Shown: positions 1 to 9,340, counted from the stretch's first letter. The stretch is 64,000 bases of DNA from CBDCWT01 sp965223305 (GCA_965223305.1 CBDCWT010000035.1:62001-126000), one strand, 5' to 3'. Notes: a model not told the origin generated them from the letters alone. Numbers and translations: made by a program.

Positions 1-153
1 TTGGTCACGCTCCTCACCGGCGCGTTGACAGTAACCAGCTGGTTCGTGGCGCGGCGGTTGGGTTGGACGTCGGTTCACGAAGTCTACGCCGGCCTGGCCG
101 CCGGTTCGAGTGTATTTCTCCTCGGCGGGATTGTTAGTAGAAAGCGCAAGTGA
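1..153 (+). CDS. C-terminal end of a membrane protein, probably sodium:solute symporter family
   Basis: The frame is open from the first base and stops at a TGA after 50 codons, so only the last 50 residues are visible. They hold one hydrophobic segment (LTGALTVTSWFVARRLGW), then an Ala/Gly-rich second helix and a basic tail ending RKRK. The pattern of a Gly-Ala helix, a Trp, then 'VHEVYAGLAAG' resembles the last helices of PutP-type sodium/proline symporters, where a 'yEivPGF' motif sits at this place. This is pattern recall over a short stretch, so the family call is tentative. The protein would lie in the cytoplasmic membrane. It converges on the minus-strand gene ending at 206, with a short palindromic repeat between them. 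Confidence 0.45.
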   Translation: MVTLLTGALTVTSWFVARRLGWTSVHEVYAGLAAGSSVFLLGGIVSRKRK

Positions 154-158
154 GTTAC

Positions 159-175
159 GGCACACGGAGTGTGCC
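159..175. repeat. Short palindromic repeat, GGCACAC hairpin family (copy 1)
   Basis: The 17-mer GGCACACGGAGTGTGCC is a 7-bp perfect stem with a three-base loop, flanked by TTAC and TACTA. The same unit recurs at 12866 (opposite orientation), 27676 and 27727, with a base-pair-compensated variant at 27639. It lies between two convergent genes, where it could act as a transcript end or processing signal. Translating it by chance gives the RHTECAYY peptide seen in spurious ORFs. Confidence 0.8.
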
Positions 176-205
176 TACTACGTTGTTTTGAGACCGGAAC
201 CCGGC

Positions 206-2284
206 TTACAGTCGTGCTCGCTGGCTCTCCCGCCAGCCGTCCAGATATTGGCTAAAACCGGTGCGGGTCGCTGGAGAAGCTGCCTTCAACGCACGCTGCC
301 AGTCCTGAGAAAGCAACTGGACGCTGCCAGACTGCAGGGCGTGCGCCGCCTGAGCGGCAACCGCCGCATCGTAGCCCGCCAAGGAGGACAACACTGCGGC
401 CGGCTCTGCCGACACGCCTTGGATTAGACGGCGGGCGTATTCGTAAGCCGAGGTTGGCCGGCCATTACCGTCGACGTCAAGCCAAACGGCGCCGCTGGCC
501 CCGATCACTTGAGCGGTCCAGTCCGGTGAGGTTGGTTGGTACGGTTTGGCAGTCGGCCAGGCCAGATCGGTGATACCGGGCCCGACCGCGACGGCGACCA
601 GATGCACGTCATGCGGTGGTGCCGGCACGGTCCATCGTTGCTCCCACAGCTTGCCAGGTTCGGTTGCTGACTCGCGGGGTGGTATGGTGATGCGGCGCAG
701 TTGCTGTCCGTTGGCAAACAGGGTCAGCTGGTTGGCCGACACCCAGCTCGGGCCCATTACGCGAACCAGGATGTCGACCTCGTCGTCTAGAACGGGGCCG
801 ACTTCGCCCGGACGGTACTTGCCGTCGACCTGCAGGTCGACGAGCAAGCCGTAGCTGACGAGGACCTGGCCTTGCACGAAGTTGCGCACCGCTTGATCTA
901 CGTCGATGTTGCCAGGATCTCGATCGTCGCAGCGAATATAGGTCCTGGCTTGACCGACGAAGTGCCGGCCGACGTCGTGCGAGTCGCTGCTGCCTACGGG
1001 TGTGACCTTCAAGCCGCGGTTAAGCAGTCCCATCCAATCGCTCAGCAGCTGTAAGGGGCGACTTTGTGTCGCGCTCGAATTGACAACTTCCATCGCGTTG
1101 AAGCGCAACGGCCAACCTGCGAGGTTCTCGCCGACGAGCGCGTGATGCAGTTTAGGTCCGAAGGGACGGACACCGCTATGCAAGTCGCGGGCGTGGTTCA
1201 AGATTGCGACCTTGACACCAGGCGTGCGGTAGATGCCCGCCAGGATCGCATCGAAGTCGTCGAGTTGGAAGTTGGGAATCGGCGCGTCGGACTGCACGGG
1301 AAAGATGTTGAAGTGTCCGACCGGTGTGGTCACTTCGTTGCCGATAACCGGCGTGAAGTATCGGCGCACGCCAACCTCTTCAGCAAAGGGTTGGTGGTCG
1401 ATGTGTGCGTTGTGGTCGGTCGCGATCGGCAACTCGATACCTTCTCCGGCAAGGGTGACCATGCGCTCAAGGACGGTGGCATCGCCGTGTCCAGAGTGTG
1501 TGCGTGAATGGACGTGCGTATCGCAGGCGACGAGCCCCGCAGTCGGCACTTCGCGCGTCAAATCCAATACAAGTTTCTGAGTTTGATGCTGGCCGATCGT
1601 GATATGTTGGCGGGCGCGAGAGTACTCGAAGCCGCGACCTGCCGAAATGGTGTAGTCGCCAGCAGGCAGGGAGAGCTGCACGCAGCCGGTTGCCGTATAG
1701 GCGATACCTGGTCGCAGTGCGAATGTGGGTGCATCGTCGGCGAGCATGCTCTGCAGCGCGCCGGACGCGTTGACCACCGTCACACGGCAGGGAAGCAGCT
1801 CGCCGTCCTCGTGGTTCCGGACTTCAAGGTCGAGTGTTGTCTCGCCAAGTACACGACTGCGAGGTTGCTCGTGAAGTACGAACTCGCCCACTCGAATATC
1901 GTCGCTCGCCTGGCGGCCGCCGCGGTTGGGCGCGACGCGCAGCTGGTTGGTGCCGTCGCGCAGCACGCGCGGTGGAATCTCGAAGTAGAGCAGCATGTCG
2001 TTTTCATCGATTGGCAAAGTCCCCAGGGGCCGCTTGTTCAGCGAGACCGTCCACGACAGTTTGACGTCCTGCTGCCGGAATTGCAGGCACCAAGCCTCGC
2101 CGTTGGAGGCGGATTCAAAGGACAGGTCGAGCGAGTCTGATTCAGCTACTTTGGGGAACGACGACCACTCTTGCTCGGTTCCCTGGCGGAGGTGATGGAA
2201 TCCCCGGTCCAGCGGGCGTTGGGCAAAGCACGTAGTCACCGCTAAGTGCGCGAGGCAGGCAATCAGTATGACGTCGTATCGCAC
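206..2284 (-). CDS. Secreted CehA/McbA-type PHP-fold metallohydrolase
   Basis: 692 residues. The first 22 form a signal peptide ending in CFAQ, so the protein is exported. Residues 25-245 look like beta-rich domains, including a carboxypeptidase-regulatory-like segment around 150-240. The catalytic PHP part begins near residue 252 with CDTHVHSRTHSGHGD, followed by ATDHN near 288 and SSDSHD near 434. These are the His/Asp metal-ligand motifs of the PHP superfamily, in the arrangement of the CehA/McbA group (named after carbaryl hydrolases). The natural substrate cannot be told from sequence; phosphoester, amide or carbamate hydrolysis are all possible. The gene is divergent from the acyl-AMP ligase fusion at 2442, with about 157 bp between starts. 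Confidence 0.8.
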   Translation of the reverse strand: MRYDVILIACLAHLAVTTCFAQRPLDRGFHHLRQGTEQEWSSFPKVAESDSLDLSFESASNGEAWCLQFRQQDVKLSWTVSLNKRPLGTLPIDENDMLLYFEIPPRVLRDGTNQLRVAPNRGGRQASDDIRVGEFVLHEQPRSRVLGETTLDLEVRNHEDGELLPCRVTVVNASGALQSMLADDAPTFALRPGIAYTATGCVQLSLPAGDYTISAGRGFEYSRARQHITIGQHQTQKLVLDLTREVPTAGLVACDTHVHSRTHSGHGDATVLERMVTLAGEGIELPIATDHNAHIDHQPFAEEVGVRRYFTPVIGNEVTTPVGHFNIFPVQSDAPIPNFQLDDFDAILAGIYRTPGVKVAILNHARDLHSGVRPFGPKLHHALVGENLAGWPLRFNAMEVVNSSATQSRPLQLLSDWMGLLNRGLKVTPVGSSDSHDVGRHFVGQARTYIRCDDRDPGNIDVDQAVRNFVQGQVLVSYGLLVDLQVDGKYRPGEVGPVLDDEVDILVRVMGPSWVSANQLTLFANGQQLRRITIPPRESATEPGKLWEQRWTVPAPPHDVHLVAVAVGPGITDLAWPTAKPYQPTSPDWTAQVIGASGAVWLDVDGNGRPTSAYEYARRLIQGVSAEPAAVLSSLAGYDAAVAAQAAHALQSGSVQLLSQDWQRALKAASPATRTGFSQYLDGWRESQRARL

Positions 2285-2441
2285 CGGAGACCCAGATGAC
2301 GAGCAGGAAACAGAGGTTTGTGACGCGCCGCACGCCCCTATTCTGGCAGCTAGAGGATGACGAAACCACCGTCAGCAAGTATGCTGAGGTGACGTCGTCG
2401 ATCATAACGGATTCGGTAGTCTCGTTTGGAGTTCGGCTTAC

Positions 2442-5400
2442 GTGAATCTCGAGCGATTTTTCTCTCCTTTCTCTCCCCCTATTACGAATCTCGTTGACAG
2501 CCTGCGGTACTGGACGGACCAGAAACCAGATCAGCCGACTTTCTACTTTTCCGACGGTGAGGGTGGCGAGCAATCCCTGACCTACCGTCAGTTGGATCAG
2601 CAAGCGCGGGCGATCGGTGCTCACCTTGTCGACCGTGGCATGCGTGGCGAGCGGGTATTGTTGCTTTACCCACCCGGGCTCGATTTCGTCGCGGGTTTCT
2701 TTGGTTGTCTGTATGCTGGCGCTACGGCTATTCCGGCCTATCCTCCTCGCCGCAACCGTTACATGGCTAGGATCGAGGCGATCTCGGAAGATGCGCGTGC
2801 TCGCGCGGCCCTGACCATTCACGACGTCGCTGAACGAGCTCGCGGTATGCTGGCAGACGCCCCCACGTTGCGCCGCGCGGTCTGGATCGCAACGGACCAG
2901 ATCGAAGAAGAACGAGGCAGCGCCTGGGAGGATCCACAACTGACTGGGGACAGCTTGGCATTGTTGCAGTACACGTCAGGCTCGACGGGTACTCCCAAGG
3001 GTGTAATGTTGTCTCACGCGAACATTGTCCACAACACCTCGATCATCACGCATTCATTCGAGCCGGGACGAAACGCAGTGGGTTTATCTTGGCTGCCCAC
3101 CTACCACGACATGGGGCTAGTCGGGGGAGTGCTCAGCCCACTCTTTTATGGGCGTCCCAGTGTCCTCATGTCGCCTATGACGTTTCTGCAAAAACCTGTC
3201 CGCTGGCTGCGGGCGATCACCAAGCATGGCGCGACAATCAGCGGGGGCCCAAATTTTGCCTATGACTTGTGCACAGACAAGATCACGGACGAACAGCTGG
3301 ACGGTCTTGACTTGGGCAGCTGGGAAGTCGCTTTCAATGGTGCTGAGCCAATTCGGCCTTCCACGCTCGAGGCGTTCACCGAGCGTTTCCGCGCCGTTGG
3401 TTTTCGGCCGGAGACGTTCTTCCCGTGCTACGGTATGGCCGAGACTACGTTGATCGTCACCGGCAGTGGCAAACGCGACGTCCCCATTGTCCGCAGTTTC
3501 GACGGGCACGCTCTCGACGAACACCGGGTCGTGGCGGCCAGTCCGACAGAGGAAAACGCTCGCAAGTTGGTCGGTTGCGGGCATGTGCTGCCGGACGAAG
3601 AAGTGATGATCGTTGATCCTGAGAGTTGTAAGCGGCTACCAGACCATCAGGTGGGCGAGGTGTGGGTCAGCAGCGGCAGCGTCGGCAAAGGCTACTGGAA
3701 CAATCCGACCGCCACCGAGGAGTCCTTTCAGGCCCGGCTGGCCGGCAACGATCGCGAGCGATATCTGAGGACGGGCGATCTGGGGTTCATGGATGGGGGA
3801 GAGCTATTTGTCACAGGTCGCCTGAAGGACTTGATCATTGTCCGCGGCGTCAACCGCTATCCGCAGGACATCGAATTGACCGTCGAGCGTTCCGATGCGC
3901 GGCTGCAGGCCGGGGCGACGGCGGCTTTTTCGGTTGATCTGAACGGGCGCGAGTGTCTGATTGTGGTCAGCGAAGTAGAACGCACTCGAAACAAAGAGTG
4001 GTCGGATGTGATGGAGTCGATCCGCCGCAATGTGACTCGTGAGCACGAGCTGCCTCCCGATGGCATCGTGCTCGTCCGTTTCAGTTCGATGCCCAAGACT
4101 TCCAGTGGGAAGATCCAGCGACACGCTTGCCGCCGCGCATTCTTGAGAAGCTCACTGCCGGTGATCGCTCAGTGGTTCGCATGGTCCGCGGCGGAGGGTG
4201 ACGAGGCAGCGCCGGCTACGGAGACGGCCGAATCTCTCCTGCCCCGGCTAGCCAGCGAGGACCTACAGCCCCAGGTGGTCGCCGCGGTCATGGATCAGGT
4301 CCGCGCGATTGCCAAAGAGCGCGCCAAGTCCTTGACCCTCGATACCAACATCGTCGAGCTGGGCCTCGATTCTCTAGAACGAACGGAGATCGCTTTTAAC
4401 CTCCAGGAGGCGTTTGGGGGAAGGTTTCCCGAGCACGTCTTGGATGAAATCGAGACGATCCGCGAAGTCGCTACGGCGATCCAAGCATACATGGGCAGCG
4501 AACTGCGCTCGACGATTGCCAGTGAGGAGGCAGTGGGGTCGGCAGCGCAGCCTGGGCCTGCTGACGGTGACTACCGTTTCGAATCGATGCCCGAATACCG
4601 GCGACTCAAGCAACAGGCTGATCTGTTGACGTCGACGGGAATTCCCAATCCATACTTCAGCGTGCACGAGAGCATCACCAGCGACACGACCGTCATTGAT
4701 GGACGCACGCTGGTTAGTTTCTGCAGCTACAACTACCTGGGCATGTCCGGAGATCCCGCGGTCAGCAACGCTGCGAAGGCGGCGATTGACACTTTTGGTA
4801 CGAGTGTATCGGCCAGTCGGTTGGTTTCTGGCGAGAAGCCGGTCCATCGCGAGTTGGAAGAGGCAATCGCGGAGTTGATTGGTGTAGACGACGCGATTGT
4901 ATTTGTGGGTGGCCATGCCACCAACGAAACCACCATTGGTCACCTGTTCGGTCAAGGCGATTTGATCTTACATGACGAGCTGGCGCATAACAGCGTGTTG
5001 CAAGGAGCTATTCTCTCCGGAGCGCGGCGCAGGGGTTTTGCCCATAATGATTGGGAGCATCTCGAGTCGATCTTGAATGAGATTCGGGATGAGTATCGTC
5101 GAGTCCTGATTGCCGTCGAAGGTGTCTACAGCATGGACGGCGACTTTCCGGACCTGGCGCAATTTGTGGCTGTCAAACAGCGCCAGCGGGCATTCTTAAT
5201 GGTCGATGAAGCTCACTCGATTGGTACGATGGGAGCACGAGGCCGGGGGCTCGTCGAGCATTTCGATATCGATCCGCGGGCGGTCGATCTTTGGATGGGA
5301 ACGCTCAGCAAGTCGTTCGGGAGCTGTGGCGGATACATTGCCGGCTGTGCCGAGGTGGTTGAATACCTCAAGTATACCGCTCCGGGGTTTGTCTACAGTG

Positions 5401-5813
5401 TGGGTCTGCCGCCTGCGAGCGCCGCCGCGGCACTCGCCTCCCTCGAACTGCTAAAACGGGAGCCGCAGCGTGTGGCCAAGCTGCAAGGGAACTCGAAGTT
5501 GTTCTTGCGGCTTGCGCAGGAAAAGGGCCTGAACACCGGGCTCAGTAACGGGACGCCGGTGGTGCCTGTGATTACTGGGAACTCACTGCACGCTTTGCAG
5601 CTGTCCCGATTTCTGTTTGAGCAAGGGATCAACGTCCAGCCGATTCTGTATCCGGCAGTCGAAGAGAAGGCGGCTCGCTTACGCTTCTTTATCACGGCCA
5701 GCCACTCGGAGGAGCAGATCCGCACGGCGGTGGACAGAACCGCGGCCGGTCTGCAACAGATTCACGCCGGCAAGTGGCCGGAGTCCGCGGTGGCTTCGGT
5801 CCTCGAGGCGTAA
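2442..5813 (+). CDS. Fatty acyl-AMP ligase / acyl carrier protein / alpha-oxoamine synthase fusion
   Basis: 1123 residues from a GTG start. Three enzymes are fused. Residues 1-590 are an adenylate-forming ligase of the fatty acyl-AMP ligase type; the P-loop is QYTSGSTGTPKGVMLSH near 175-191, with TGDLGF and GRLKDLIIVRG further on. Residues 600-690 are a carrier domain with the phosphopantetheine serine in LGLDSLERTE (about 644). Residues 720-1110 are a PLP enzyme of the BioF/Kbl/serine palmitoyltransferase family, with the VDEAHSIG loop and the PLP lysine in GTLSKSFGS (about 957). Known families imply that a fatty acid is adenylated, loaded on the ACP and condensed with an amino acid to an alpha-amino-ketone. 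Whether the product is a sphinganine-like lipid, a sulfonolipid precursor or a signal is inference. Confidence 0.9.
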   Translation: MNLERFFSPFSPPITNLVDSLRYWTDQKPDQPTFYFSDGEGGEQSLTYRQLDQQARAIGAHLVDRGMRGERVLLLYPPGLDFVAGFFGCLYAGATAIPAYPPRRNRYMARIEAISEDARARAALTIHDVAERARGMLADAPTLRRAVWIATDQIEEERGSAWEDPQLTGDSLALLQYTSGSTGTPKGVMLSHANIVHNTSIITHSFEPGRNAVGLSWLPTYHDMGLVGGVLSPLFYGRPSVLMSPMTFLQKPVRWLRAITKHGATISGGPNFAYDLCTDKITDEQLDGLDLGSWEVAFNGAEPIRPSTLEAFTERFRAVGFRPETFFPCYGMAETTLIVTGSGKRDVPIVRSFDGHALDEHRVVAASPTEENARKLVGCGHVLPDEEVMIVDPESCKRLPDHQVGEVWVSSGSVGKGYWNNPTATEESFQARLAGNDRERYLRTGDLGFMDGGELFVTGRLKDLIIVRGVNRYPQDIELTVERSDARLQAGATAAFSVDLNGRECLIVVSEVERTRNKEWSDVMESIRRNVTREHELPPDGIVLVRFSSMPKTSSGKIQRHACRRAFLRSSLPVIAQWFAWSAAEGDEAAPATETAESLLPRLASEDLQPQVVAAVMDQVRAIAKERAKSLTLDTNIVELGLDSLERTEIAFNLQEAFGGRFPEHVLDEIETIREVATAIQAYMGSELRSTIASEEAVGSAAQPGPADGDYRFESMPEYRRLKQQADLLTSTGIPNPYFSVHESITSDTTVIDGRTLVSFCSYNYLGMSGDPAVSNAAKAAIDTFGTSVSASRLVSGEKPVHRELEEAIAELIGVDDAIVFVGGHATNETTIGHLFGQGDLILHDELAHNSVLQGAILSGARRRGFAHNDWEHLESILNEIRDEYRRVLIAVEGVYSMDGDFPDLAQFVAVKQRQRAFLMVDEAHSIGTMGARGRGLVEHFDIDPRAVDLWMGTLSKSFGSCGGYIAGCAEVVEYLKYTAPGFVYSVGLPPASAAAALASLELLKREPQRVAKLQGNSKLFLRLAQEKGLNTGLSNGTPVVPVITGNSLHALQLSRFLFEQGINVQPILYPAVEEKAARLRFFITASHSEEQIRTAVDRTAAGLQQIHAGKWPESAVASVLEA

Positions 5814-5852
5814 TCGATCGTTTGACGTTGCTTGTTGCGTTGTCTTTTGGGA

Positions 5853-5880
5853 TTGCAGCAGTTGCGATCCCCGCTAGAAT
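5853..5880 (+). promoter_or_regulatory. Candidate housekeeping promoter for the small gene at 5912
   Basis: TTGCAG and TAGAAT are separated by 16 bp. The -10 box overlaps the ATG at 5879, which argues that translation begins at the next in-frame ATG, 5912. Confidence 0.4.
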
Positions 5881-5911
5881 GGAAGTCATATCCTTGTCCA
5901 TTCGTTGCAAC

Positions 5912-6121
5912 ATGCCTGCAGAACCCGGAGTGTCCACGTTGCTTACCGAAGCTGAAGTTGAACGAAGTTATCGGAAACTGTTCAAGGACCAGGAAGTCAC
6001 CATCGAGGTTCTCGACAAAGCTGAAAGTCTTGTCGATCAACTAAGGCCGGAAAGCCCACTTCGTCATCGGCTCTTTACGGAGCTTGACGAATTGCGAGAA
6101 CTGAACAGCTCGCGAAGTTAA
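5912..6121 (+). CDS. Small conserved-looking helical protein of unknown function
   Basis: 69 residues from the ATG at 5912. No domain is recognised. The sequence is highly charged and predicted helical throughout: TEAEVERSYRKLF, then DQEVTIEVLDKAESL, then SPLRHRLFTELDEL. There is no signal peptide or membrane segment, so it is probably cytoplasmic. An in-frame ATG at 5879 would add 11 residues but overlaps a plausible -10 box. It lies about 100 bp downstream of the acyl-AMP ligase fusion and could be read through from it, though a promoter of its own is visible. The clean frame, acidic/basic heptads and promoter make it likely real. Confidence 0.6.
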   Translation: MPAEPGVSTLLTEAEVERSYRKLFKDQEVTIEVLDKAESLVDQLRPESPLRHRLFTELDELRELNSSRS

Positions 6122-6307
6122 CGCACGGACGAACCGTGTGAGCTAGACTGCCATCCCAGGCGGGCTCCCCCGCAGCTCTTTGAATGCGAGTTGGCGTTTG
6201 CTTCTCGTTCAGCGCCCGGAAGACGGCGCTGCTTACCGACGACGACGGCGCCTCTGTCTTTTAAGTTGCGCGTCGCCTTCTTGCTGGACGGCGTCCGAAG
6301 CGTCAAT

Positions 6308-6700
6308 CGTAACCCGAAGCGTAAGCGAGGGAACTAATTACGTTGGCACATCAACTCTCCCTCGCTGACGCTTCGGGTTACGAAAAATGCGCGAATCTGA
6401 CATCGCGCACGTGCGAGGGTGAAGCATCAGCCGCTGGGCGTTAGCCCACGGTTTACAAACAGTCCGACATCGCGCGCACGTTTTGATGTTGCGAGTTGGG
6501 CTTAGTCGGAAGCGCGAAGCGTAAGCGAGGGAACTAATTACGTTGGTACATCAACTCTCCCTCGCTGACGCTTCGGGATACGATAAACGCGCGAATCCGA
6601 CATCGCGCACGTGCGAGGGTGAAGCATCAGCCGCTGGGCGTTAGCCCACGGTTTCCAAACAACCCGGCATCGCGCGCACGTCGTTTTTCGACGTTGCCCG
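6308..6700. repeat. Tandem duplication of a 200-bp unit carrying two palindromic repeat families
   Basis: The gap between convergent genes holds two copies of one unit with a period of exactly 200 bp (GTAAGCGAGG at 6321 and 6521). Each unit contains a 75-bp hairpin element whose arms are of the type CCGAAGCGTAAGCGAGGGA / TCCCTCGCTGACGCTTCGG (6308-6382 and 6507-6582). Each also holds a half-palindrome ATCAGCCGCTGGGCGTTAGC running on to CCCACGGTTT (6426 and 6626). The copies differ at a few percent of positions. The stretch 6122-6307 just before holds no recognisable gene. Confidence 0.85.
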
Positions 6701-6701
6701 A

Positions 6702-7994
6702 CTAACGGTTGTACTGAAAACCGAACGTGCCGCCGATGATTGTGACGCTTTGGTCGTTAGAAGCCAAGATGTTGCCGCGGCCGATGCCGCGAGCGAGTTC
6801 CATGAAGGCCATGCCGGCTCGAAGCGAAAAGTCTCGAGTCACGTTATAGGCCGCTTCGGCTCGAATTTCGGTTCCGAAAACAAACTCGGCGGAGTGCCCG
6901 GCCGAGTTGTTGAAGTCATAGACGACGGTGGCGATCGGAGCGTTGGCCGCGAGGTTCGTGAAGTACGTTCGTTCTAGGTTGTTGGTCGATTCCAGTGACT
7001 GGAAGTTTTGGAAACCGAAGGCTCGCAGTTCACCCGACAGCTTCCACTTTTCCTTCCGCTTGAACCAACGTAAACCGAGCTGGCCGCCCACCATGTGGTT
7101 GTCGAAATTCGAGCGAATTCTGCGGAAGTCTTCGATGATGTGGACTCCAATCCCCAACGGCGGGATCCCCGGGCCTAGCGGAACACCCGTCGCGGTGAGA
7201 CGATCGTAGGAGTCGCGGCCGAAGACGTCCGAGAACTTCATGTAGCGGAACCCCAAGAAGGGCTCGATGACACTCCCGTAGTGCAGCGTGTTGACGCGGA
7301 AGGACTTGTTGAGTTCAAAGCTGTTGAGGCTGGCGACGTTGACGGTGTTCTCGAAGCGGTAGTCACGGGCGCCCGTCACTGGATCGTTTTGGTCCCGCGA
7401 CGGCCGTCCAAGTAGGCCTTGGTTCTGACCTGGCATGCCACCACCGCCACCTCCGCCACCGGCCCGCAGGTTGACGATGAGGTTGGGGTTATTGTTGATT
7501 TGATCGTTCGGTTCGAATACGTCGACTCGTTCAACTTCTGGACCTCCCGAGTGATTGGGGCCACTGAGTTTCCAAAAGCTGAGCAGCCAGCCGTGGTCTT
7601 CCGCGGTCATGTAGCCAATGTCGAAGCGATTGCCCCAGCCGAAATCACCTCCCTTGTCATCACCCAGCACAGACGGCTGGCTGCCTGGATAGACCCCACC
7701 CGCATTTTGGTCGTCAGGCCGAGTCACCCACAGGTAGAGGCGATCGTAGGTGGCGAACCAACCTCGATTGGGTGGTTCCCCTCTTCCGAACTCGCTGAAC
7801 TCAGCGGGTGCAAAGAACTGGTAGTCGGGGTTGAAGATGTCCGGCTCGAGGAACGGTTGGTAGACGTCGGGATTGTATCCGTCGGGGTCGATCAGCGGAG
7901 GAACGTGCTTGATTTCCCGTTGCGCTGAGGCTGGCATTGCCGCCACCAGTACGGCTAGCGCGGAAAAACACATCGTGAATTTGGAGATCGACAT
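6702..7994 (-). CDS. BBP7-type outer-membrane beta-barrel protein
   Basis: 430 residues with a signal peptide ending at about residue 25 (AMPASAQR). The body shows alternating beta strands ending in aromatic residues, typical of a porin-like barrel: WFATYDRLYLWVTRP, DIGYMTAEDHGWLLSFW, EPFLGFRYMKFSD, GGQLGLRWFKRKEKW. The last residues, TIIGGTFGFQYNR, end in an aromatic strand as outer-membrane barrels do. This matches the BBP7 family expanded in planctomycetes; its substrate or role is unknown. A Gly-rich loop (GGGGGGG) lies near residue 180. The start is supported by a GAGGGTGGG sequence 8 bases before the ATG. Confidence 0.8.
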   Translation of the reverse strand: MSISKFTMCFSALAVLVAAMPASAQREIKHVPPLIDPDGYNPDVYQPFLEPDIFNPDYQFFAPAEFSEFGRGEPPNRGWFATYDRLYLWVTRPDDQNAGGVYPGSQPSVLGDDKGGDFGWGNRFDIGYMTAEDHGWLLSFWKLSGPNHSGGPEVERVDVFEPNDQINNNPNLIVNLRAGGGGGGGGMPGQNQGLLGRPSRDQNDPVTGARDYRFENTVNVASLNSFELNKSFRVNTLHYGSVIEPFLGFRYMKFSDVFGRDSYDRLTATGVPLGPGIPPLGIGVHIIEDFRRIRSNFDNHMVGGQLGLRWFKRKEKWKLSGELRAFGFQNFQSLESTNNLERTYFTNLAANAPIATVVYDFNNSAGHSAEFVFGTEIRAEAAYNVTRDFSLRAGMAFMELARGIGRGNILASNDQSVTIIGGTFGFQYNR

Positions 7995-8434
7995 GAGCTC
8001 GTCCCACCCTCAGTAATGCTTGAGATCGCTGCGTCGTTTCCTGAGCCCCGATAATCCACGAGCGACTTGCAGCACGATCGCAAGTGCCTCCGTGGCTACG
8101 TCGGTCTTCACAGGTTCTTGCTGGGCGTACTTATCCGAACGCCGTAGAACCGTGTGTCTTGCTAGCCACAAAAACGCCTACGACCTAGCTCCACGATCTT
8201 CGTGAATCCGGGCCAGGCCGGCGCCGCTTTCCATATTCAAATGGTCGTGACGGTAGTATCGGATGTGCTTGTCGTTGAAGTTGAGTAAGAAAGGTAACCC
8301 CTGCTGAGAAATCTAGTCCTGCCGGGAACGGAGCTCGACCCCCGCTTGCAGTTGGGCAAGCTGGGCTGTGTAAGGCAGGCTGCGGCGGGCCCTTGCAGAA
8401 TTGCCAAACTTCCCGACCAGCGTATACTTCGAAG
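7995..8434. other. Intergenic region between divergent genes; no gene seen
   Basis: About 440 bp separating the BBP7 gene (minus) and the TraB/GumN-like gene (plus). One 61-codon plus-strand frame (8020-8205) has no Shine-Dalgarno sequence or recognisable protein features and is taken as chance. A promoter candidate for the rightward gene is listed separately. Confidence 0.6.
8401..8427 (+). promoter_or_regulatory. Candidate promoter for the TraB/GumN-like gene
   Basis: TTGCCA and TATACT with a 15-bp spacer. The -10 ends 7 bp before the ATG at 8435, so the transcript would have almost no leader or translation would begin at the second ATG (8447). Confidence 0.35.
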
Positions 8435-9340
8435 ATGCGCACGCTCATGAACAACCGCCGAAACAAGCTGTTGCAGATCACCTTGATAGCTCTGCTTTCC
8501 GGGCCCTGCCTGACGTCGGCCGACGAACCGTCCGAGGCCACCAAGATCGGCCGTTTCCTCCGGCTACGGCGGACCGAAGAGGGTGATGTCACGGCGCTCG
8601 AGACGGCCATCGTTCGCTATCGCAAGCCGGGCCAGCCTGCCGGGACCGATCTCGTCGTGGACCTCATCGGTGCGATACACATCGCTGAAAAAGACTACTA
8701 CGAACGAATCAATAAGCGATTTGATGACTACGACGTGGTGCTCTACGAGCTGGTCGCACCCGACGAGAAGACAGTTCCCCAGCCAGGTCGACGATCGGCC
8801 AGTCCGGTGACCGCCATGCAGGTCGGTATGAAGGATCTGCTGGGATTGGATTTCCAGCTGGATTGCATCGACTACAGAAAATCGAACCTCGTCCGGGCAG
8901 ATCTGACCACGCGGGAGTTCAGCAAGAGCATGAACGATCGCGGTGAGAGCTTCCTGCAGCTGTTCTTCCGCATGATGGGGCAGGGTATCGCCTTACAGTC
9001 CAAGGATCCCGCCGGTTCCAACGATGCTCGATTTTTTGCCGCTTTCTTTGCCAAGGACCGCGCCACGCAGCTCAAACGTGTGATGGCCGAGGAGTTCGAG
9101 CGGAGTCTCGCACTTCCGTCGGTGCTGGAGGGGCCCGACGGCTCGACGATCATCACTGTGCGGAATCGGCGGGCGGTGGATGAGCTGGAAGAACAGCTCG
9201 GGCTGGGGAAGAAGCGAGTCGCTATTTTCTACGGCGCCGCGCACTTGCCGGATCTCGAACGGCAGCTGCACGAGCGGTTTGGACTGAAGTCCGTCGAGAC
9301 GACCTGGTTGGTCGCCTGGAAAATTGAATCGGAGCAGTGA
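8435..9340 (+). CDS. Exported TraB/GumN (TIKI)-like protein
   Basis: 301 residues from ATG 8435. The first 30 form a signal peptide (basic NNRRNKL, hydrophobic LLQITLIALLSG, then TSADE). Two Gly-x-x-His motifs frame the protein as in the TraB/GumN/TIKI superfamily: GAIHIAEKDYYERI near residue 75 and YGAAHLPDLERQL near 270. An acidic residue set follows the first (DDYDVVLYELVAP). Members of this fold include metal-dependent peptidases such as TIKI, but many are uncharacterised, so no substrate is given. A longer frame runs upstream to 8393, but it would cross the -10 box and put the signal peptide inside the protein. Confidence 0.65.
   Translation: MRTLMNNRRNKLLQITLIALLSGPCLTSADEPSEATKIGRFLRLRRTEEGDVTALETAIVRYRKPGQPAGTDLVVDLIGAIHIAEKDYYERINKRFDDYDVVLYELVAPDEKTVPQPGRRSASPVTAMQVGMKDLLGLDFQLDCIDYRKSNLVRADLTTREFSKSMNDRGESFLQLFFRMMGQGIALQSKDPAGSNDARFFAAFFAKDRATQLKRVMAEEFERSLALPSVLEGPDGSTIITVRNRRAVDELEEQLGLGKKRVAIFYGAAHLPDLERQLHERFGLKSVETTWLVAWKIESEQ

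Noticed and set aside
1064..2140. Plus-strand frames at 1064 and 1508 of 147 and 210 codons
   Set aside because: Both lie antisense to the CehA-type gene with its PHP motifs and signal peptide.
2142..2939. Minus-strand frame of 265 codons
   Set aside because: Antisense to the start of the acyl-AMP ligase fusion and to the divergent promoter region; low-complexity composition and no domain.
6308..6700. CRISPR-like array
   Set aside because: Only two units, spacers are not unique, and no cas gene is present; it is a tandem duplication.
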